Part shown: positions 1 through 12,022 of the stretch, piece after piece
Numbering within the stretch: position 1 is the stretch's first letter
Layout: each line of letters starts with the position of its first letter
From: Dichetophora obliterata
Taxonomy: Eukaryota; Arthropoda; Insecta; Diptera; Sciomyzidae
Assembly: GCA_963920525.1 (NCBI GenBank)
Contig: OY986435.1
Location: forward strand, 225,153,293-225,217,292
Reading direction: 5' to 3'
DNA: 64,000 nt
Made by a program: the position numbers and the translations under genes
Notes under the pieces: model-generated
The model's input: the letters and a program-made list of their open reading frames with translations, nothing else
Told to the model about the DNA's origin: nothing
Database searches by the model: none

Positions 1-130
1 GTCAAAGTGCGACTAAAGTGTATGTGCAAAATTTATAGTCATATTAATATGTGTAGTATGTAAAGATATTTTTGTTTTAAGGAAGTAAGCGTGGCTTTTA
101 TCCGATTTGGCTCATTTTCAAACTAGTTTT
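1..130 (+). repeat. Partial copy of a dispersed repeat family
   Basis: Phrases such as 'tgtgcaaaatttatagtc' and 'ggaagtaagcgtggctttta' recur at 6230-6540 and 30660-31150, and in reverse orientation at 56140-56400. The window begins inside this copy. No coding potential is seen. The superfamily is unknown. Confidence 0.45.
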
Positions 131-633
131 CAATAAAAAGCTTATATCATATTGTTCTAACAGTTTGTATGTGTTTGTTTGCCATATTGAATCCTACGTT
201 GTAAATAATAAATTTCCGGCTACAGATTCTCGATAATAATCCTTCAAAGGAATACAAAATTTTAGTTCCTCCATTGGGTCCTTCATTTACTTCAAATTCG
301 TGATTAGAGGTCTAAAAAATAACCCAGATGAAAACTTTAGAGAATTTTAAGTGGCACCGAATTTTTCTCGCAGACATATCCGCCACTTAGAGTTGTACAT
401 AAAAGACCCTAGATACTTGAAAAACGGTCCTAAAAACTCTCTGTGTACAAACTTTAAGCAAATTTGAACCGATATTATACACGGTTAAAAATCTTATACT
501 AAAATTGAAACTTTTCTGCACTACATATAAGTCCGCATCAGCTTTGGTTTCAAATCTAGTATTAGCAAATTACAAAAATTTGATTTTAATGCAGCTTTGG
601 TTTTAAATTTAGTACAGGCGTGGACTAAAATAT
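131..633. other. No gene recognised
   Basis: AT-rich sequence without a credible ORF or recognisable element ends. Confidence 0.5.
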
Positions 634-643
634 AAAAAAAAAA

Positions 644-711
644 CACTGTGAGATTTGAACCCACAACATCCAATTTGTAAGTTCACAAGCTCAACACTGA
701 GCTATTGTGAT
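644..711 (-). tRNA. tRNA-like pseudogene or SINE head
   Basis: Read on the minus strand this has an A-box-like TAGCTCAGTGTTGAGC with a perfect GCTC/GAGC D stem, a possible TTGT/ACAA anticodon stem and a B-box GGGTTCAAATC with a GTGGG/CTCAC T stem (one wobble). A run of ten T residues (634-643 on plus as A) follows at once, as a Pol III terminator would. The 7-bp acceptor stem does not pair, so it is not a normal tRNA gene. It is more likely a tRNA-derived SINE head or a decayed tRNA. Confidence 0.45.
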
Positions 712-1368
712 ATGTATAACAGAAACAATAAACAAACATATGAACCGAATTGCCTAATATTGAGTCTAAGCATTGCCAGGTTAATTTTTTACGGGCAAAA
801 ATTCGAATTTTGTTTTTAAATGTACTAGAATTTTGTTTAAATTGTATTAAAAACAAAATATAAAACAGAATTGTACTTAAATTTAAACCAAAATGCTAAA
901 CAGGAAGCTGTTATATTTATTTTTGTTTAAATTTTAGTACAGTAGAGTTTTAGTTATGAGTTAGTATTTGCTAAGTTTAAATTTAAACCATAAGGTTTAA
1001 AAAATGCAGTAATATTTTAGCTGGACTAAAATTTAGTACAAGGTTTTTAACTGTATAGTACATTGTAAGAACATGTTTTTATATCAGTCAATGCGTTTCC
1101 AATTTTTTCTCTTCTTAAAAATCTGGAACATCTCTCTCCAAGCATTAAAATTTTGAGCAAATTTTTAATTGTATTAAATAATTTAGTCATCAAATTTTCT
1201 TTTAACAATGACATGTTTTTGGGTATCTGTGTATGTTCAGTCGATTAATGAAATTAAAATTAAGAGTTTTTTAACAAAAAGGTTGACTTTTTTAAGATTT
1301 TTTTAAAAAAAAAGCATCAAAGTTTTCTAAAATTAGTTAATTAATTTTATGATCTATTAAATTATTAG
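712..1368. other. No gene recognised
   Basis: AT-rich DNA with short runs of A and T. No ORF or element ends could be supported. Confidence 0.45.
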
Positions 1369-1911
1369 ATGAATAAAATTGCGAGCTTTAGATCAAAAAA
1401 ATTTTTAAAAAAAGCCACAACAACAACTCTGCATAAAGTCAATCACTTAGCTTACCAGACAGTCTGTTATGGAAATTGCTACATTTTCCTCTTCAGTAGT
1501 CTTTGAGTGATTAAGCTGTTTAAATTTGTATATGATTTCACACATTTGGGAATTCATTCATTTGAATTATAAAGAACAAACTGAATGCTTAATTGGCTAC
1601 TAATCATATGACATTTCAAAGCAGTAGGCTATTTATAGATCACCGCCGTCAACTCTACCAAGGTTGCCATCTGTTCTAGTTGCTTCTTTATTTATTTCAA
1701 TATTCATTGGCGTTCGACAGTTTGACGAAATGCACCACAGAAATGAAACGAGTATTTTTACTTCGCCAGAAGCTAGTGTTCAAACTAAAAATGTAGCAAT
1801 TTCCGAACCAGACTGTCTAATCAGCTAAGTGATTGACTTTATACAGAGTTGTTGTTCTTGTTGTTGCCTTCTTAAAAGCTTACTTGATCTAAAGCTCGCA
1901 ATTTAATTCAT
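1369..1911. mobile_element. MITE with ~120-bp terminal inverted repeats
   Basis: The left arm (1369-1488) starts ATGAATAAAATTGCGAGC, passes through GATCAA, a CAACAACAACTCTG motif and AAAGTCAATCACTTAGCT, and ends near TTGCTACATTTT. The right arm (1788-1911) is its imperfect reverse complement in the same order. The central ~300 bp has no ORF of note. This is a fold-back MITE of unknown superfamily. I could not define a target-site duplication. Confidence 0.7.
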
Positions 1912-2894
1912 GTTTTCTAAAAATTTTACGTTGACCTAATTTTTTACATTTTTGTACAGTTAAAGTTAAAAATCAAAAAGTTCTATAAAATATTATTATA
2001 TTTCAAACAAAAAAATTCAGTCCTTAATACTTTCCGTACCCTTTCTACAGCGACTTTTGTTAACATCTATTTTTGAAAAATCTACTAAATTTAAAAAAAA
2101 TACTGGTTTTAAATATGTTTAATCTTAACATGTATTTTAAAGATAAAAATAATCTATTTTAAAAACAATAAATTTTTTTGCACAAAAATTTTTTGTAAGA
2201 ATCATATTTTTTTAATGCAAAAAAAATAAATTATTTAAAATAAAATATATTTAAGAAACTAAGTCATTGATTTTTTTATCATACATTATTTGGTTGTATT
2301 TTTAAATTCCTTAAAATATATTTGAACAATGAGAAAAGCTAACTGTTTTGTGCCTCATCTTTTGTGAATTAATCATTTTCTGTTTATGTTATTTTTGCTA
2401 TTTTTGTTTCAACTTCGTGTTACAATAACAAACTCTTAGTTAAATTTTTTCATTGCCATATTTACTTTATCCTTCCATTTTATTAGAATATTTGCAATGA
2501 TCCAAATTGTGATAATTTCATTAGTAACTACTTTGGTGCATTAAGGTAGTTCTTCTGCATTTTGTAAATAAAAATAAATATGATATAACCTGACAATTTA
2601 ACGGTAGTGAAAAATCATTAAATTTTCTCAAAGGTTGCCCTGAAAATTCATAATCAATACTATTATTAAGAGGGAACTCAAGTATATTCGGGACCGCAAA
2701 GCTTGAGAATGGCAGGCACTGCTTCAATAGTTATTTTACTATTGGATAGCTGTGGTACCCAGTTGAGATATTGGTTTTATAAATTTGGTAATCATTGTTA
2801 ATTATTTATTTTTATATTCAACGAGAAAAAAGGTTAGTCTTTTTATAGTTAGTCTCAATTTGAGCAACATAAAGGTTGTGTGCAACGCTTAACA
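1912..2894. other. No gene recognised
   Basis: Very AT-rich sequence. The short open frames present do not resemble any family I know. Confidence 0.5.
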
Positions 2895-3245
2895 AGTTGT
2901 ACGCAAAGCCAACACATGCCGTTCCTCTGATTACATTTTATAGGCGTTGGTCAAGGGTGCATGACACATCCCATACAACCCGAAGTTACAATATCGAACC
3001 GCTTTCGAATTATAGGTCGCACAGGCTCAGAAATCTGTATTCGACCACAGCTTACACGAGCCGTTCCCCTGATATTATTTTATGGGCGCTGAACAAGAGA
3101 TATGGCACCTCCCATACTACGGGAATTTGCGATAACGGATAGCTTTGGAATTATAGGTAGCGCAGCCTCAGAATTCGGTATTCGAAAACAAATTTTACGG
3201 GCCGTTTCCCTGATAATAGTTTATTTAAGTTGGGCAAGGGGCCTG
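2895..3245 (+). repeat. Short tandem array, ~140-bp unit, about 2.5 copies
   Basis: The phrase GCCGTTCCTCTGAT..TTTTATAGGCG near 2917 recurs diverged near 3059 (GCCGTTCCCCTGATATTATT) and 3199 (GCCGTTTCCCTGATAATAG), a spacing of about 140 bp. The intervening 'tcgcacaggctcagaa' also recurs as 'agcgcagcctcagaat'. Open frames inside it are a by-product of repetition. Confidence 0.6.
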
Positions 3246-3399
3246 TTATTTTTCCATATTAAAACTTTTGCACTAAAGTGTGATTTTTTTTTTTGCTATT
3301 TGGTTTGAGTGTAAATTTGTTGATACCTCATGCGTGATTTGTTACTTGTGGCAAAGGCAAAAATGTTCAGTAAGGTTTGCGATTTCACCATAAATAGAC

Positions 3400-3710
3400 T
3401 GACAAGCGAACAGCCCTTGCAAATCATTAAATTCTATTATCAAATTTCGTGCTCTGTGAGAATTATGTTTTTTATCGAAAAATTATCTTCAGCGACGAAA
3501 CTCATTTTTGGCTTAATAGGAAAGTAAAAAAACAGAATTGCTGAATTTGGTCTGAAGAGCAGCAATTCAAGAGCTTTCAATGCACTCATAAAAATGCACT
3601 GTTTGGTGCTGTTTTTGGGCCGGCGCCATCATTGGACCGTACTATTCAAAAAATAATGAAAATCGCAACGTCACAGCCAATGGAGGCAAGGTACCGGTCG
3701 ATGATTACCG
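3400..3710 (+). pseudogene. DD41D/mariner-like transposase fossil
   Basis: The conceptual translation starts with an N-terminal piece SEQPLQIIKFYYQ, as in insect mariner-like transposases that begin with this helix. It then jumps by internal deletion to the first-catalytic-Asp region (KIIFSDETHFWLN, KKQNC-IWSEEQ) and a degraded segment around GAVFGP and RYRSMITE. A stop, frameshifts and the deletion show it is dead. The family is inferred from the resemblance to the DD41D copies at 18.7 and 36-42 kb. The downstream LINE fragment begins where this homology stops. Confidence 0.55.
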
Positions 3711-4212
3711 AAGAACATTGCTTTATCTATAGGTAATTGTTGAGTACGAGAGAGTTCATCTGCTTTGCAGTTACCTAGAAAATTTCTATGTTCAGGAATA
3801 CAACATAGAAGGATTCTTATCTGCTTTGCCATCTCATTTAGAGATCTGAGGTAGTTGAGAACTATTTCAGATGTTATATCAACAGTTCCTAAGGCTTTCA
3901 AAGCGGCTTGACTATCGGATAGCATGCAAATAGTTTTTGTAAGTAAGTAAGCCAAGTTAACCTGCTATACATTAGCAGCGATTTCAGTTTGAAATAAACT
4001 GCAATGATCAGGGAGCCTGAAGGCTAAATTAATGCTGAATGATTCCGAGTAGATTCCTCTAAATACATTGCAGTATCCATCTAGTTTTGATCCATCAGTA
4101 AAGATCTCAATGACATTGTGAGGTGAACCGTTTCCTAGTTCCCACTCTTCTCAAGAGGGAATGAATACATCGAACTTCCTTTAAAAGGATAGTTTTTGTG
4201 TGATGTAGTCGA
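3700..4212 (-). pseudogene. LINE fragment, RNase H region (left part)
   Basis: On the minus strand this matches, base by base over long stretches, the RNase H region of the LINE at 61.9-63.7 kb. Residues such as MLSDSQAALKALGTVDITSE and ILLCCIPEHRNFLGNCKADE are recognisable as the 'SDSQAAL..W.PGH.G..GN..ADEL' pattern of non-LTR RNase H domains. The fragment continues at 5590-5636 after the hAT-like insertion at 4213-5589. It is a 5'- and 3'-truncated piece, not a gene. Confidence 0.75.
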
Positions 4213-5589
4213 TAGGCTTGGTCATTTTAGTTCACTAAAAAAATCGCTCTTTTTAGTTCAGTTGAGTATAATGAATTAGTTCGTTCATATAGTTCTTTTA
4301 GTTCATTTAGTTCAATTAGTTCGTTCGCTCTTTTGGTTCTTTTCGTGCACTCGTTCATGTTGTTAGTTCGTAAGGTCTTATAGTTCGTTTTAGGCTTGTG
4401 CTAAACAGTTACAGAGACGGAACGGACATGGAACGATTCTTTTGAAGAAAGGAACTAGTTCACGGAAACATGACCGCGGAACTATCTAGTTCCTTTGCTT
4501 ATTTGAACTGTATAGACTATTTGGCTTGTCTGCTTGTTGAACTACAGAGGGAATTTGAAGCATGTCCGCGGAAATATTTAGTTCCTTTGTTTATTTGAAC
4601 TGCAGAACAATTCAATATTTTTTTTATTTCTATATTTTTTAATTAAAGAAAAACATTTCTTTAGTTTTTATAAAAAATTAACTTCTATCATTTAGTAAAT
4701 AATTTCAATTAGTAAATAAAGTTCATGTTGCAAATTTATAAAGTTGCTGAAAATCATTTGCAGTTGCATCTTATAGTTCATCAGCTGTAAGCATGTTCGC
4801 GGATTTATATAGTTCATCAGCTTTAAGCATGTTCGCGGAACTATATAGTTCCAGCAGTTCTCTTTATAAGAATGAAAGTAACAAAAGCATGCTCAATGTC
4901 ATTTCGTGATTGTTCTGTTTCATATGTTAAAAGCAAAAATAAACAGCAATGCTGAACAATGCACACAACTGGAATGACGATATATCATTTTTAATTTGTA
5001 ATTTGTAAGTGCGAAAGAGATGTTGCTCAATTAAAAAAATGTTATTGAACTGTTTGAACATGCTTAAATCGTACAGATGGAATGATTGGAACTATGTCCG
5101 AGACTGAACATAGTTCCATGAACTATGCAGGTCCGGAACGACCCAACTCTAGTTCGTTTGGTGTTTTAGATCGTTAGGTATGTTAGCTCGTTGTATTTTT
5201 TAGTTCAATAGGTCTTTTAGTTTGTTTTGTTTGCTCGTTCATGATCAGATCTAAAAAATGAAACGAACTATATGACCGAATCAATCATCAACTGCGGACA
5301 TTGAAGAAATTTACATAAAAATACTACATATGGGGCATTCCACACAATATTTGCCACAAAAATTTGTTTTTGCAAAAAGTTTTTTTTTACCGTTCATTAG
5401 TGAAAAACTGTATCAGCACGGAATCAAACCATTGTCGAGTGAAACCAAATTTTTTTTCTAGTTCAATTCGATCTGACTCGCTGCAAAATCGATTGAACTA
5501 AAAGAACGAGAATCAACGAACTAGTTCACACAGTTCATGAGTGCGAATAGTTCAATTGAACTAGTTCGTTCGTGAACTACCCAAGCCTA
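4213..5589. mobile_element. hAT-like non-autonomous element, 1377 bp
   Basis: The element begins TAGGCTTGG and ends CCAAGCCTA. It is flanked on both sides by the 8-bp duplication GTAGTCGA (4205-4212 and 5590-5597), the target duplication length typical of hAT. The related LINE at 62920-62927 carries the uninterrupted site GTAGTCGA, which confirms the boundaries. The ends are rich in AGTTC/GAACT words such as 'agttcgttcatatagttc'. There is no transposase ORF, so it depends on an enzyme elsewhere. Confidence 0.85.
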
Positions 5590-5636
5590 GTAGTCGATGG
5601 ACCTAGGTATGGGAGGGAGAAATTATCTAATGCACA
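5590..5636 (-). pseudogene. LINE fragment (right part)
   Basis: Continuation of the RNase H-type LINE fragment after the hAT-like insertion. 'gtagtcgatggacctaggta' and the following GGGAGGGAGAAATT match 62920-62955. Homology ends near 'ctaatgca'. Confidence 0.75.
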
Positions 5637-6229
5637 TCGAACTTCCTTTAAAAGAAATAAAGGCAATTGCGTCAAAAAATAATCTCCCTCTCTCTGTAAC
5701 TTACAGTAAAATATCTCTTATTCTTTATTTTAAGAAGCTAAACTTCCATAATGTATACCATAACCCTAGATCACGGGATTTAATTTACAAGAAAATGTAA
5801 ACATTTTCAGCAACTAAAAATGCAACTGCAATGTAAACGATAAAACAATGGGGTATTTTATGGCCAAAGTGAGCATTAATTAAAAAAAAAATAAAGGCAC
5901 ATAGTAGTATTTGGTACCCTATGAAAGAAGATAAAATTCTGTATAACAGGGTGAAAAAATTGTTGAAAAATATTGTACCTTTTATCCGCAATGCACTTTG
6001 AGAGTCATAATTTTTTTAATTTTAATTTCTTAATTTAAATATAGCTTAAGAAAACGTGTATTTTTACTACGTTTATAGAGATAAAGTTTAGTAAAGTTGA
6101 GGTAGAATATTTAGATTATCGCAAACTATTAACATCACTTTCGCGGTATTTTAATTTTTTACTATAACTTCGTGATACAAATCTATGATTTAATTGAAAA
6201 AAATAAAAACAAATAAAAAGTAATATATA
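5637..6229. repeat. Dispersed repeat (5' part), no gene
   Basis: Non-coding. The phrases 'tatttggtaccc', 'aaaatattgtaccttttatc' and 'caatgcactttgagagt' near 5910-6010 recur diverged at 25760-25860, so this belongs to the same dispersed family as the following block. Confidence 0.4.
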
Positions 6230-6545
6230 TTTTTTGTTTACTCAGAATGCAGATTAAAAATGAAAATATATGTGCAGAATTTAAAGTCCATTTATTAATT
6301 TTTGTGAAATTATAAAAGATCTTACAGTTTTGATTAAGTCACTTTGTATTGGAGGTAGGCGGTGTTTTCATCCGATTTGTTTAATTTTTGATATGTACAT
6401 TGATATTTTAGATACAAGCTTTAATACCAAATTCCATTACGATAGCTTAAAAATTACGGCTGCAATCGTTTCGACAGACAGACAGGCGGACACACGGACA
6501 GACAGTTTTTTTCTTATTTGGACACATTCTTACTAAAAAAAGTCA
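6230..6545 (+). repeat. Dispersed repeat (3' part) ending in CAGACAGACGG words
   Basis: Shares 'tcagaatgcagattaaaaat', 'tacagttttgattaagtcac', 'ggaggtaggcg' and an ending of repeated GACAGACAGG/GGACAGACAG words with 30660-31315. The shared ending 'ttacggctg..atcgt..cagacagac..ttttttctta' suggests a common 3' boundary. Non-coding, family unnamed here. Confidence 0.55.
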
Positions 6546-6947
6546 ACAGTTTGCTCCGTGTTTTAGGTGAATTAATGTTCATTTTCAGGATTCCATACGC
6601 CATTCTGTGATGTTTTTTTAGAATCGAGATCACACTGTTCTTTTTTCATATCTCTCTAAAAACTTTGAAAGTCTCTTTTTAGTTTGTTTTGGTTGCTACC
6701 TTAAAAGATTCTGTTTACTAGCCTGTTCAACTTTAATGGAATTTCGAAAGTAGCAATAGTTTTATTACTATACTATAGTCTTTTGAGTATACAAGTATAT
6801 GAATATTTTATTAACATCTTATTTTTTCCTAACAGCTAACTAATTTATTTGAATAAGAAGTTTTTTCTTCTTAAATTTTTTTTAAAAAGAAGAATTTATT
6901 TTGCTTAACTTATTTACGTATATATTTTTATGTATATAACTAATATT
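6546..6947. other. No gene recognised
   Basis: AT-rich spacer. No ORF, hairpin or element end was noticed. Confidence 0.45.
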
Positions 6948-7235
6948 CCCCGGCAGACGTTGTCCTCAGACAACACAGATCGCCTTGCTGCTATATACGA
7001 ATTTTCATGCTCCATGCTTCAGCATTCTTGGTATAGTTGCCGAAAGTAACCATATGAAAGAAATTACCAAATTTTGGTCTAATACGACCCAAACCGTCTG
7101 AAATATACAATTTTTTATTCATTTGTGGGCGGTAAAAGGGGTGTGGCAAAAACTTTTTCTAAACCATCTCGTTGTCAGAAACAATCGACTGTCAAAATTT
7201 TAGCTCAATCTGCCCAGTAGTTTTGGAGTCTATTA
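6948..7235 (+). mobile_element. Helentron-like short repeat, 3'-truncated
   Basis: Begins 'ccccggcagacgttgtcct' and contains 'gctatatacgaattttcatg', 'gttgccgaaagtaac', 'tctaatacgac' and 'gggcggta', all shared in the same order with the repeat at 15243-15692. The usual 3' end with 'atagatag' is missing here. Assignment to Helentron-associated interspersed elements (DINE-1-like) is by style and context only. Confidence 0.5.
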
Positions 7236-7244
7236 CCATCAAAC

Positions 7245-7350
7245 CGGCCGTGCTGCTGGTGATGGCACTTGGAGGATGTTGGCTAGCAACAAATTTTGCA
7301 CTGCACTTGCTGGTGGTGGCACTTGGAGGACGTTCGCCAGCAAAGAAAAC
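7245..7350 (+). repeat. Imperfect direct repeat, ~65 bp apart
   Basis: 'tgctggtgatggcacttgga' near 7254 recurs as 'tgctggtggtggcacttgga' near 7308, each followed by GGA(T/C)GTT and a GC(T/C)AGCAA word. It gives a slightly GC-richer patch in an AT-rich background. Confidence 0.55.
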
Positions 7351-7429
7351 CAATTTAACAAGTTTACGAAATAAGTTGCAAGTACAAGCACTCGAATTAA
7401 ATATGTCGCAAATTGAATAAAATGCAAAT

Positions 7430-10320
7430 TAAATGCAATATTTGCGCTAAAACACGACCGAAATGTGAAACGTCAAAATTTCATCGTCCATTTGACACAG
7501 CAAAAAAGACAAATTTATTTTAACACACACAAATTTTATTCAACTTGATATTTTCTATAATACCACGACTGAAAAGTTTCCTTTTGACACACAACCTCAA
7601 TATTAAATTTTTGTATTTAAAATATTTTTCTTTTAAGTATATTTCTTGCGAAAATTTAAGTAAAACTGCAAACACTTATAGTAGTTAGCTATATTTACTG
7701 CAGTCATATTGAGTTTTTCGTTTGGAGTTTTTGATTTTTTTTTCTTCTGACTCGTGATCCGACTATTATCCAATAACGATTTTTATTATTGGTTTTATGT
7801 TCCAATGAAAACGTATATCAAACCACTGTGCAACGCTTGCATGCATAGTTATAACAAACTTTTATAATATCACTCTTTCAAACACTAACACACATGACAC
7901 TTTACAGGAATTAGTAAAAGTAAGCTTTGTGTTTTTTTTTCTCTCCATTTCTTTATTCGTTTCCTCATCCATGAATACCGAGATTATCCTGAAATTGCTT
8001 TTGCTATGCCGCAATTTAGTTGTTAGTTAAATAAGAAAACGTCACAGCAGAAAAATTTACTTTAAAAAACCGTATTTTTTTCTCTATCTCATGCATGCAA
8101 ACTGTCTTTTAAATTTTTTTTGCAATTTTTTTATGAATAAAAACTTTCTCAATAAATCTAAAAAAGTAAAAAATGTTTTAATTGCACATTTCTGGTAAAA
8201 TATGAATTATTTAATGTGGCAGAATACAGGCATAAATTGAAGATTACGTTGTTTATACACAAACAAGGTAAAAAGTTTATGGAACGGTGTCATATACTGT
8301 TTATTACATAGCCCATTTCGTAAAAAATTCGTTTAAATATTTTTTAAGGTATCATAACAAGGATTGCGTTTAGTTTCAGCTGAGACTCGAGTTTAATTTT
8401 GAATAACTTAAAAATATGATTTACTACTTATTAAATAGAAAATTCCGTATAACATCCTTTTAAATATCTTTAAAAATTGTTTAAAAAGTCATAAAATGGC
8501 TTATTTTTAGCTACAGCTGAGACTAAAGCTTAATTTTTTTACATTTAAAATGTTAATATTTTAGGACACTTCTCTTCAGGGATGCCACACAAAAGCTTTA
8601 TAAAAACAAAAAAAATAGCCAAAAATATGCTATATGACCCAGAACTTTCAAATGCTAGCTGGTTGCCACACATTTTCACTAACTATCTTCCATTTGGTAT
8701 ACGCTTCCTTGTTTTCGGTCTTACCATTTCGCAAAACAGTATGGTTTATTTAATTCTATTTAACTATTTGTTGACTACTCACGTAGCTCCCGTTCTATCA
8801 CATTTTACTTTCTCTTTTCATGACCTTGACCGACCCTTGTCAGACTCCAAAAAACCCCAATTAATTTCAAATATCTGATTTAATTTGTTATGATAAAATG
8901 GCCAACAGATGTCATTGTGTTGGTTTTGTATAGGAATAAAGCCTTTGTGTGTGAATGTGTGCGTTTGTTTGTTTATTGCAATTGAGGTAAGAACAGATCT
9001 TAAATAATAAAAAGTGTTCAGAGCAAAAGCAAGCGTCGACGCTGGCCAAAAAATACCACTTCTACTTAGTATATATAAGTATTTTTCCACAACTGCCTTC
9101 TTTCTTTAAGCACTCCACTCCACCTTCCTTCTGTTTGCTTTTTACTGATGAAAGCAAAGTTAAAACAAATATAAAACCCTCACAAATTGAATGAAAAACG
9201 AAGCAGAAGAACTTCAACAAGGACTTTGAAAACTTTTTTATTTATTTAATACTTTTTTCTTGTGGTTTGTCAAAAAAAGAAGTCATCAATAATATTTAAG
9301 TCATACACAAAGCGTTATTCAAGCTTCTTTGGAAAATAAAAAAAAACAAAAAAAAAATTAATTTGATTTAAGTAAGAATTTTACAGAAATTTAAGGACAA
9401 AAACTGTTTGTTTGAAAAGTTCACCAGAAAATACGTTTTGACTAGGAAAAAATATGTAGCTAAAAGCCTGCCATTTCAGATAATTAAAATTATCTAAAAG
9501 AAAATTGTTACTTTATATAAGTAGTAAAAGCAATATTTCTTTTCAAACGCAAGACCTTGTTAACTTTCTCAGCAGTTAAGCTTTTTTATGGATTTTCCAA
9601 GCATTTTGCTTTTCAATTTGATAAAATTTTCATATGTTTATTGTAAATTTTCAAAAATCTTTATTATTAGTGAGAAAAAAAGAGGTGTCTTAATTGTGTT
9701 CATTAAAGTTTTATTAAAACTGGTCCATAGCCAGGATTTTCCACGGGGGATTTTTATTACAACAATTTATTGTCAGTGTCAATACGATATTACAAGTTAG
9801 GATTTTTAATGAAATTTATTACATTTCAAACTAATCTTGAATGTGACTTCAGGGATTTTTTTAAACAACAACAAATGTCACCATAGATTTTTTTCTTATC
9901 GACCAAAGAGCGATCGTAAAAATGGATCAAAAATTGCAAAAATTCACAATCAACTGACTGGATTTAGTCTACATTTTTGTATATTTCTCAAAATTAAAAA
10001 AAAACCAAGCTATTCTTGAAGCTTCTCTAGTCTTTCAATATAAGTTGTCGATTAGCACTCATTTTTTTTTTGTTTTCAAAAAGGTGGTACTTTAAATGGG
10101 CTTATTTTACGTTTGCCCTTTTTTATTAAAATATCATATTTCGTGAGCTTATGTAGCGATCTGAATAAAATAGATAAAAAAACTTAATCTGGAACTAGAA
10201 TAGCTGCATTTTTTCACGTCGAAAATAAAAAATCACGGACATGTATCCCATATTTTAGTTACAACAAACCATTAACATGAGTATTACCAATTGAAGCACC
10301 AACTAATGACAGTGTAAATA
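7430..10320. other. Long gene-free stretch
   Basis: No ORF here resembles a known protein. The only structure noticed is an imperfect direct duplication around 8378-8400 and 8510-8535 ('cagctgagactcgagtttaa' and 'cagctgagactaaagcttaa'). Pyrimidine runs near 9090-9140 and scattered A/T tracts carry no further signal that I can support. Confidence 0.45.
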
Positions 10321-10490
10321 TTAACCCATTTTCTACCTTGGTCTAAAAAATTTTTAATTACCGAAGCAAAACTAATTTTTTAGGTAATTAAGACATTAGA
10401 AACTTAAATTTGGATTTGGAAAAATTTGTTATTTTTGTCCTGGCCAGGATTAGGTGTTCGATTTTTCGAACAGTGGTAGCTATCCCGCAT
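10321..10490. repeat. Possible piggyBac-type terminus with 18-bp palindrome
   Basis: TTAACCCATTTTCTACC at 10321-10337 resembles a TTAA-flanked end. At 10455-10472 lies the near-perfect palindrome TGTTCGATTTTTCGAACA, followed by GTGGTAG. Related palindromes occur at 18400-18417 and 19117-19134, the latter also next to a CATTTTCTACC word in inverse orientation. No transposase is attached. Confidence 0.35.
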
Positions 10491-10594
10491 TTTTTCTTAT
10501 GCGGCTCTCTCTGTGATAGGGTTTATTGTGTTTGAGCAGATGCTTGTTACAATTAAAAAAAAAGCGTATCAGATATGACCATTTATGTATACAC

Positions 10595-10625
10595 TAGCAA
10601 ATACCCGCTGCTTCGCCTGCGATAA
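10595..10625 (+). mobile_element. Possible Helentron-like 5' end
   Basis: 'aaatacccgctgcttcgcct' resembles the 5' ends of Helentron-type short repeats in flies. A matching type of 3' end is found at 16637-16709. Whether the two belong to one element interrupted by later insertions is inference. Confidence 0.4.
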
Positions 10626-11639
10626 AAATATTAAATAACGTTTAAAAATTTTAAATCTTAAAATTTAAGTATTTATTTATATTGAATCGAATTCTAAATA
10701 TAAAAATGATTGTGTCTGTTTTGTTTGATTTTGAAAAAATGGTATATATGTATATTAAAAAATTACTTTATTTAATTTGAATATTTTATTTAAACTGCAA
10801 TTGTTATGATGACATAAATTTACCTGGCTTTCTTCTTTTTTTCTTAATTTTTTACATACATTCTGAAAATAAATATATTCTTAAATTTAAAAAAAGACCG
10901 TTACAATGACATCCAACTATGGCAATATCTCAAAAACTTTAGACTTTCTCAATGCCTAACAATGTATTTTTGTATGGACAGTCGTTTATTAATAAAATTA
11001 ACGGTAAAAATTAAAATCTTTTCTTTTCGGAAATATTTTGTACGCATATTAGGTATGTTTTAAAAAAACTGTTATTATGACATTAAAATCATTTGCGATA
11101 TCTCAAAACTATAGATTTTACTATATAACTCATTTTCTTGAGCCTCAGAATGAGAAAAAAACGATTGAAATTTCATGTTTTGACTTAGCAAGCAAACATT
11201 TCCGCCATTTTCAAATCGATTTTCATCAAATTTTCTTTGTTTGAAAGTTCAATTAAGCACATTGGGAAAATGAGAATAGGTTTACTGTTACCTCACCCAA
11301 AGCAATGTTTTATGTTGTTTTCAAAGAACCTCTAAATATCCAACTTGTACTCAAAAATATTCCAAGAGTTACTTTTGTTGTACATATTTTTTTTAATTTT
11401 TATTTTTTTTTTCATTTTCATTTTTCTTATTCTTTCATATAATATAATTTATCTGCAAAAATTAATCTTTTTCGACACTATCATTAAAATCATTAAAAAT
11501 CATTGGCCCTCTATGATTTTCTGATGAAAAATAATTTGCCTAAAATGCTTTTGTTATATTGTTTGCAATGTTCTATAGCTTAAAAACTAATTATGTGAAA
11601 AACATTTTCAAATAAAGCTTAAAAAATAATTCTGTGAAA
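10626..11639. other. No gene recognised
   Basis: AT-rich DNA. Two related phrases, 'ggcaatatctcaaaaacttt' near 10921 and 'tgcgatatctcaaaactata' near 11095, suggest an old duplication. Confidence 0.4.
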
Positions 11640-11652
11640 AATATTTAAAATA

Positions 11653-11988
11653 TTGACTTTATATGATTTAAATACAAATTCTAAATGTTTGATAGTTTAA
11701 ATCATACTTGATTTTAAATACAAATTCTAGTTGTTTGACAGTTTAAAATCGTTTATCGAGCTTAAGGTCAAAGTTAGAAACAATTAATTGTTCTAACGAA
11801 TTTTTCTAAAGAAACAACAACAACAACAAAGTTTTTTCAATATGAAAGGAAAAAAACCACTAGCAAATTGATTTTATTGTACAATTTCTGCGTGCTAAAC
11901 GCGTCATCAGAAATCTTTGTGATTGCCCGTGCAAGCGCGTAGACGCACTGCACCATCGGGGCGATGAGATTTTGAAGCTTCAATTTCT

Positions 11989-12022
<34 letters not shown>

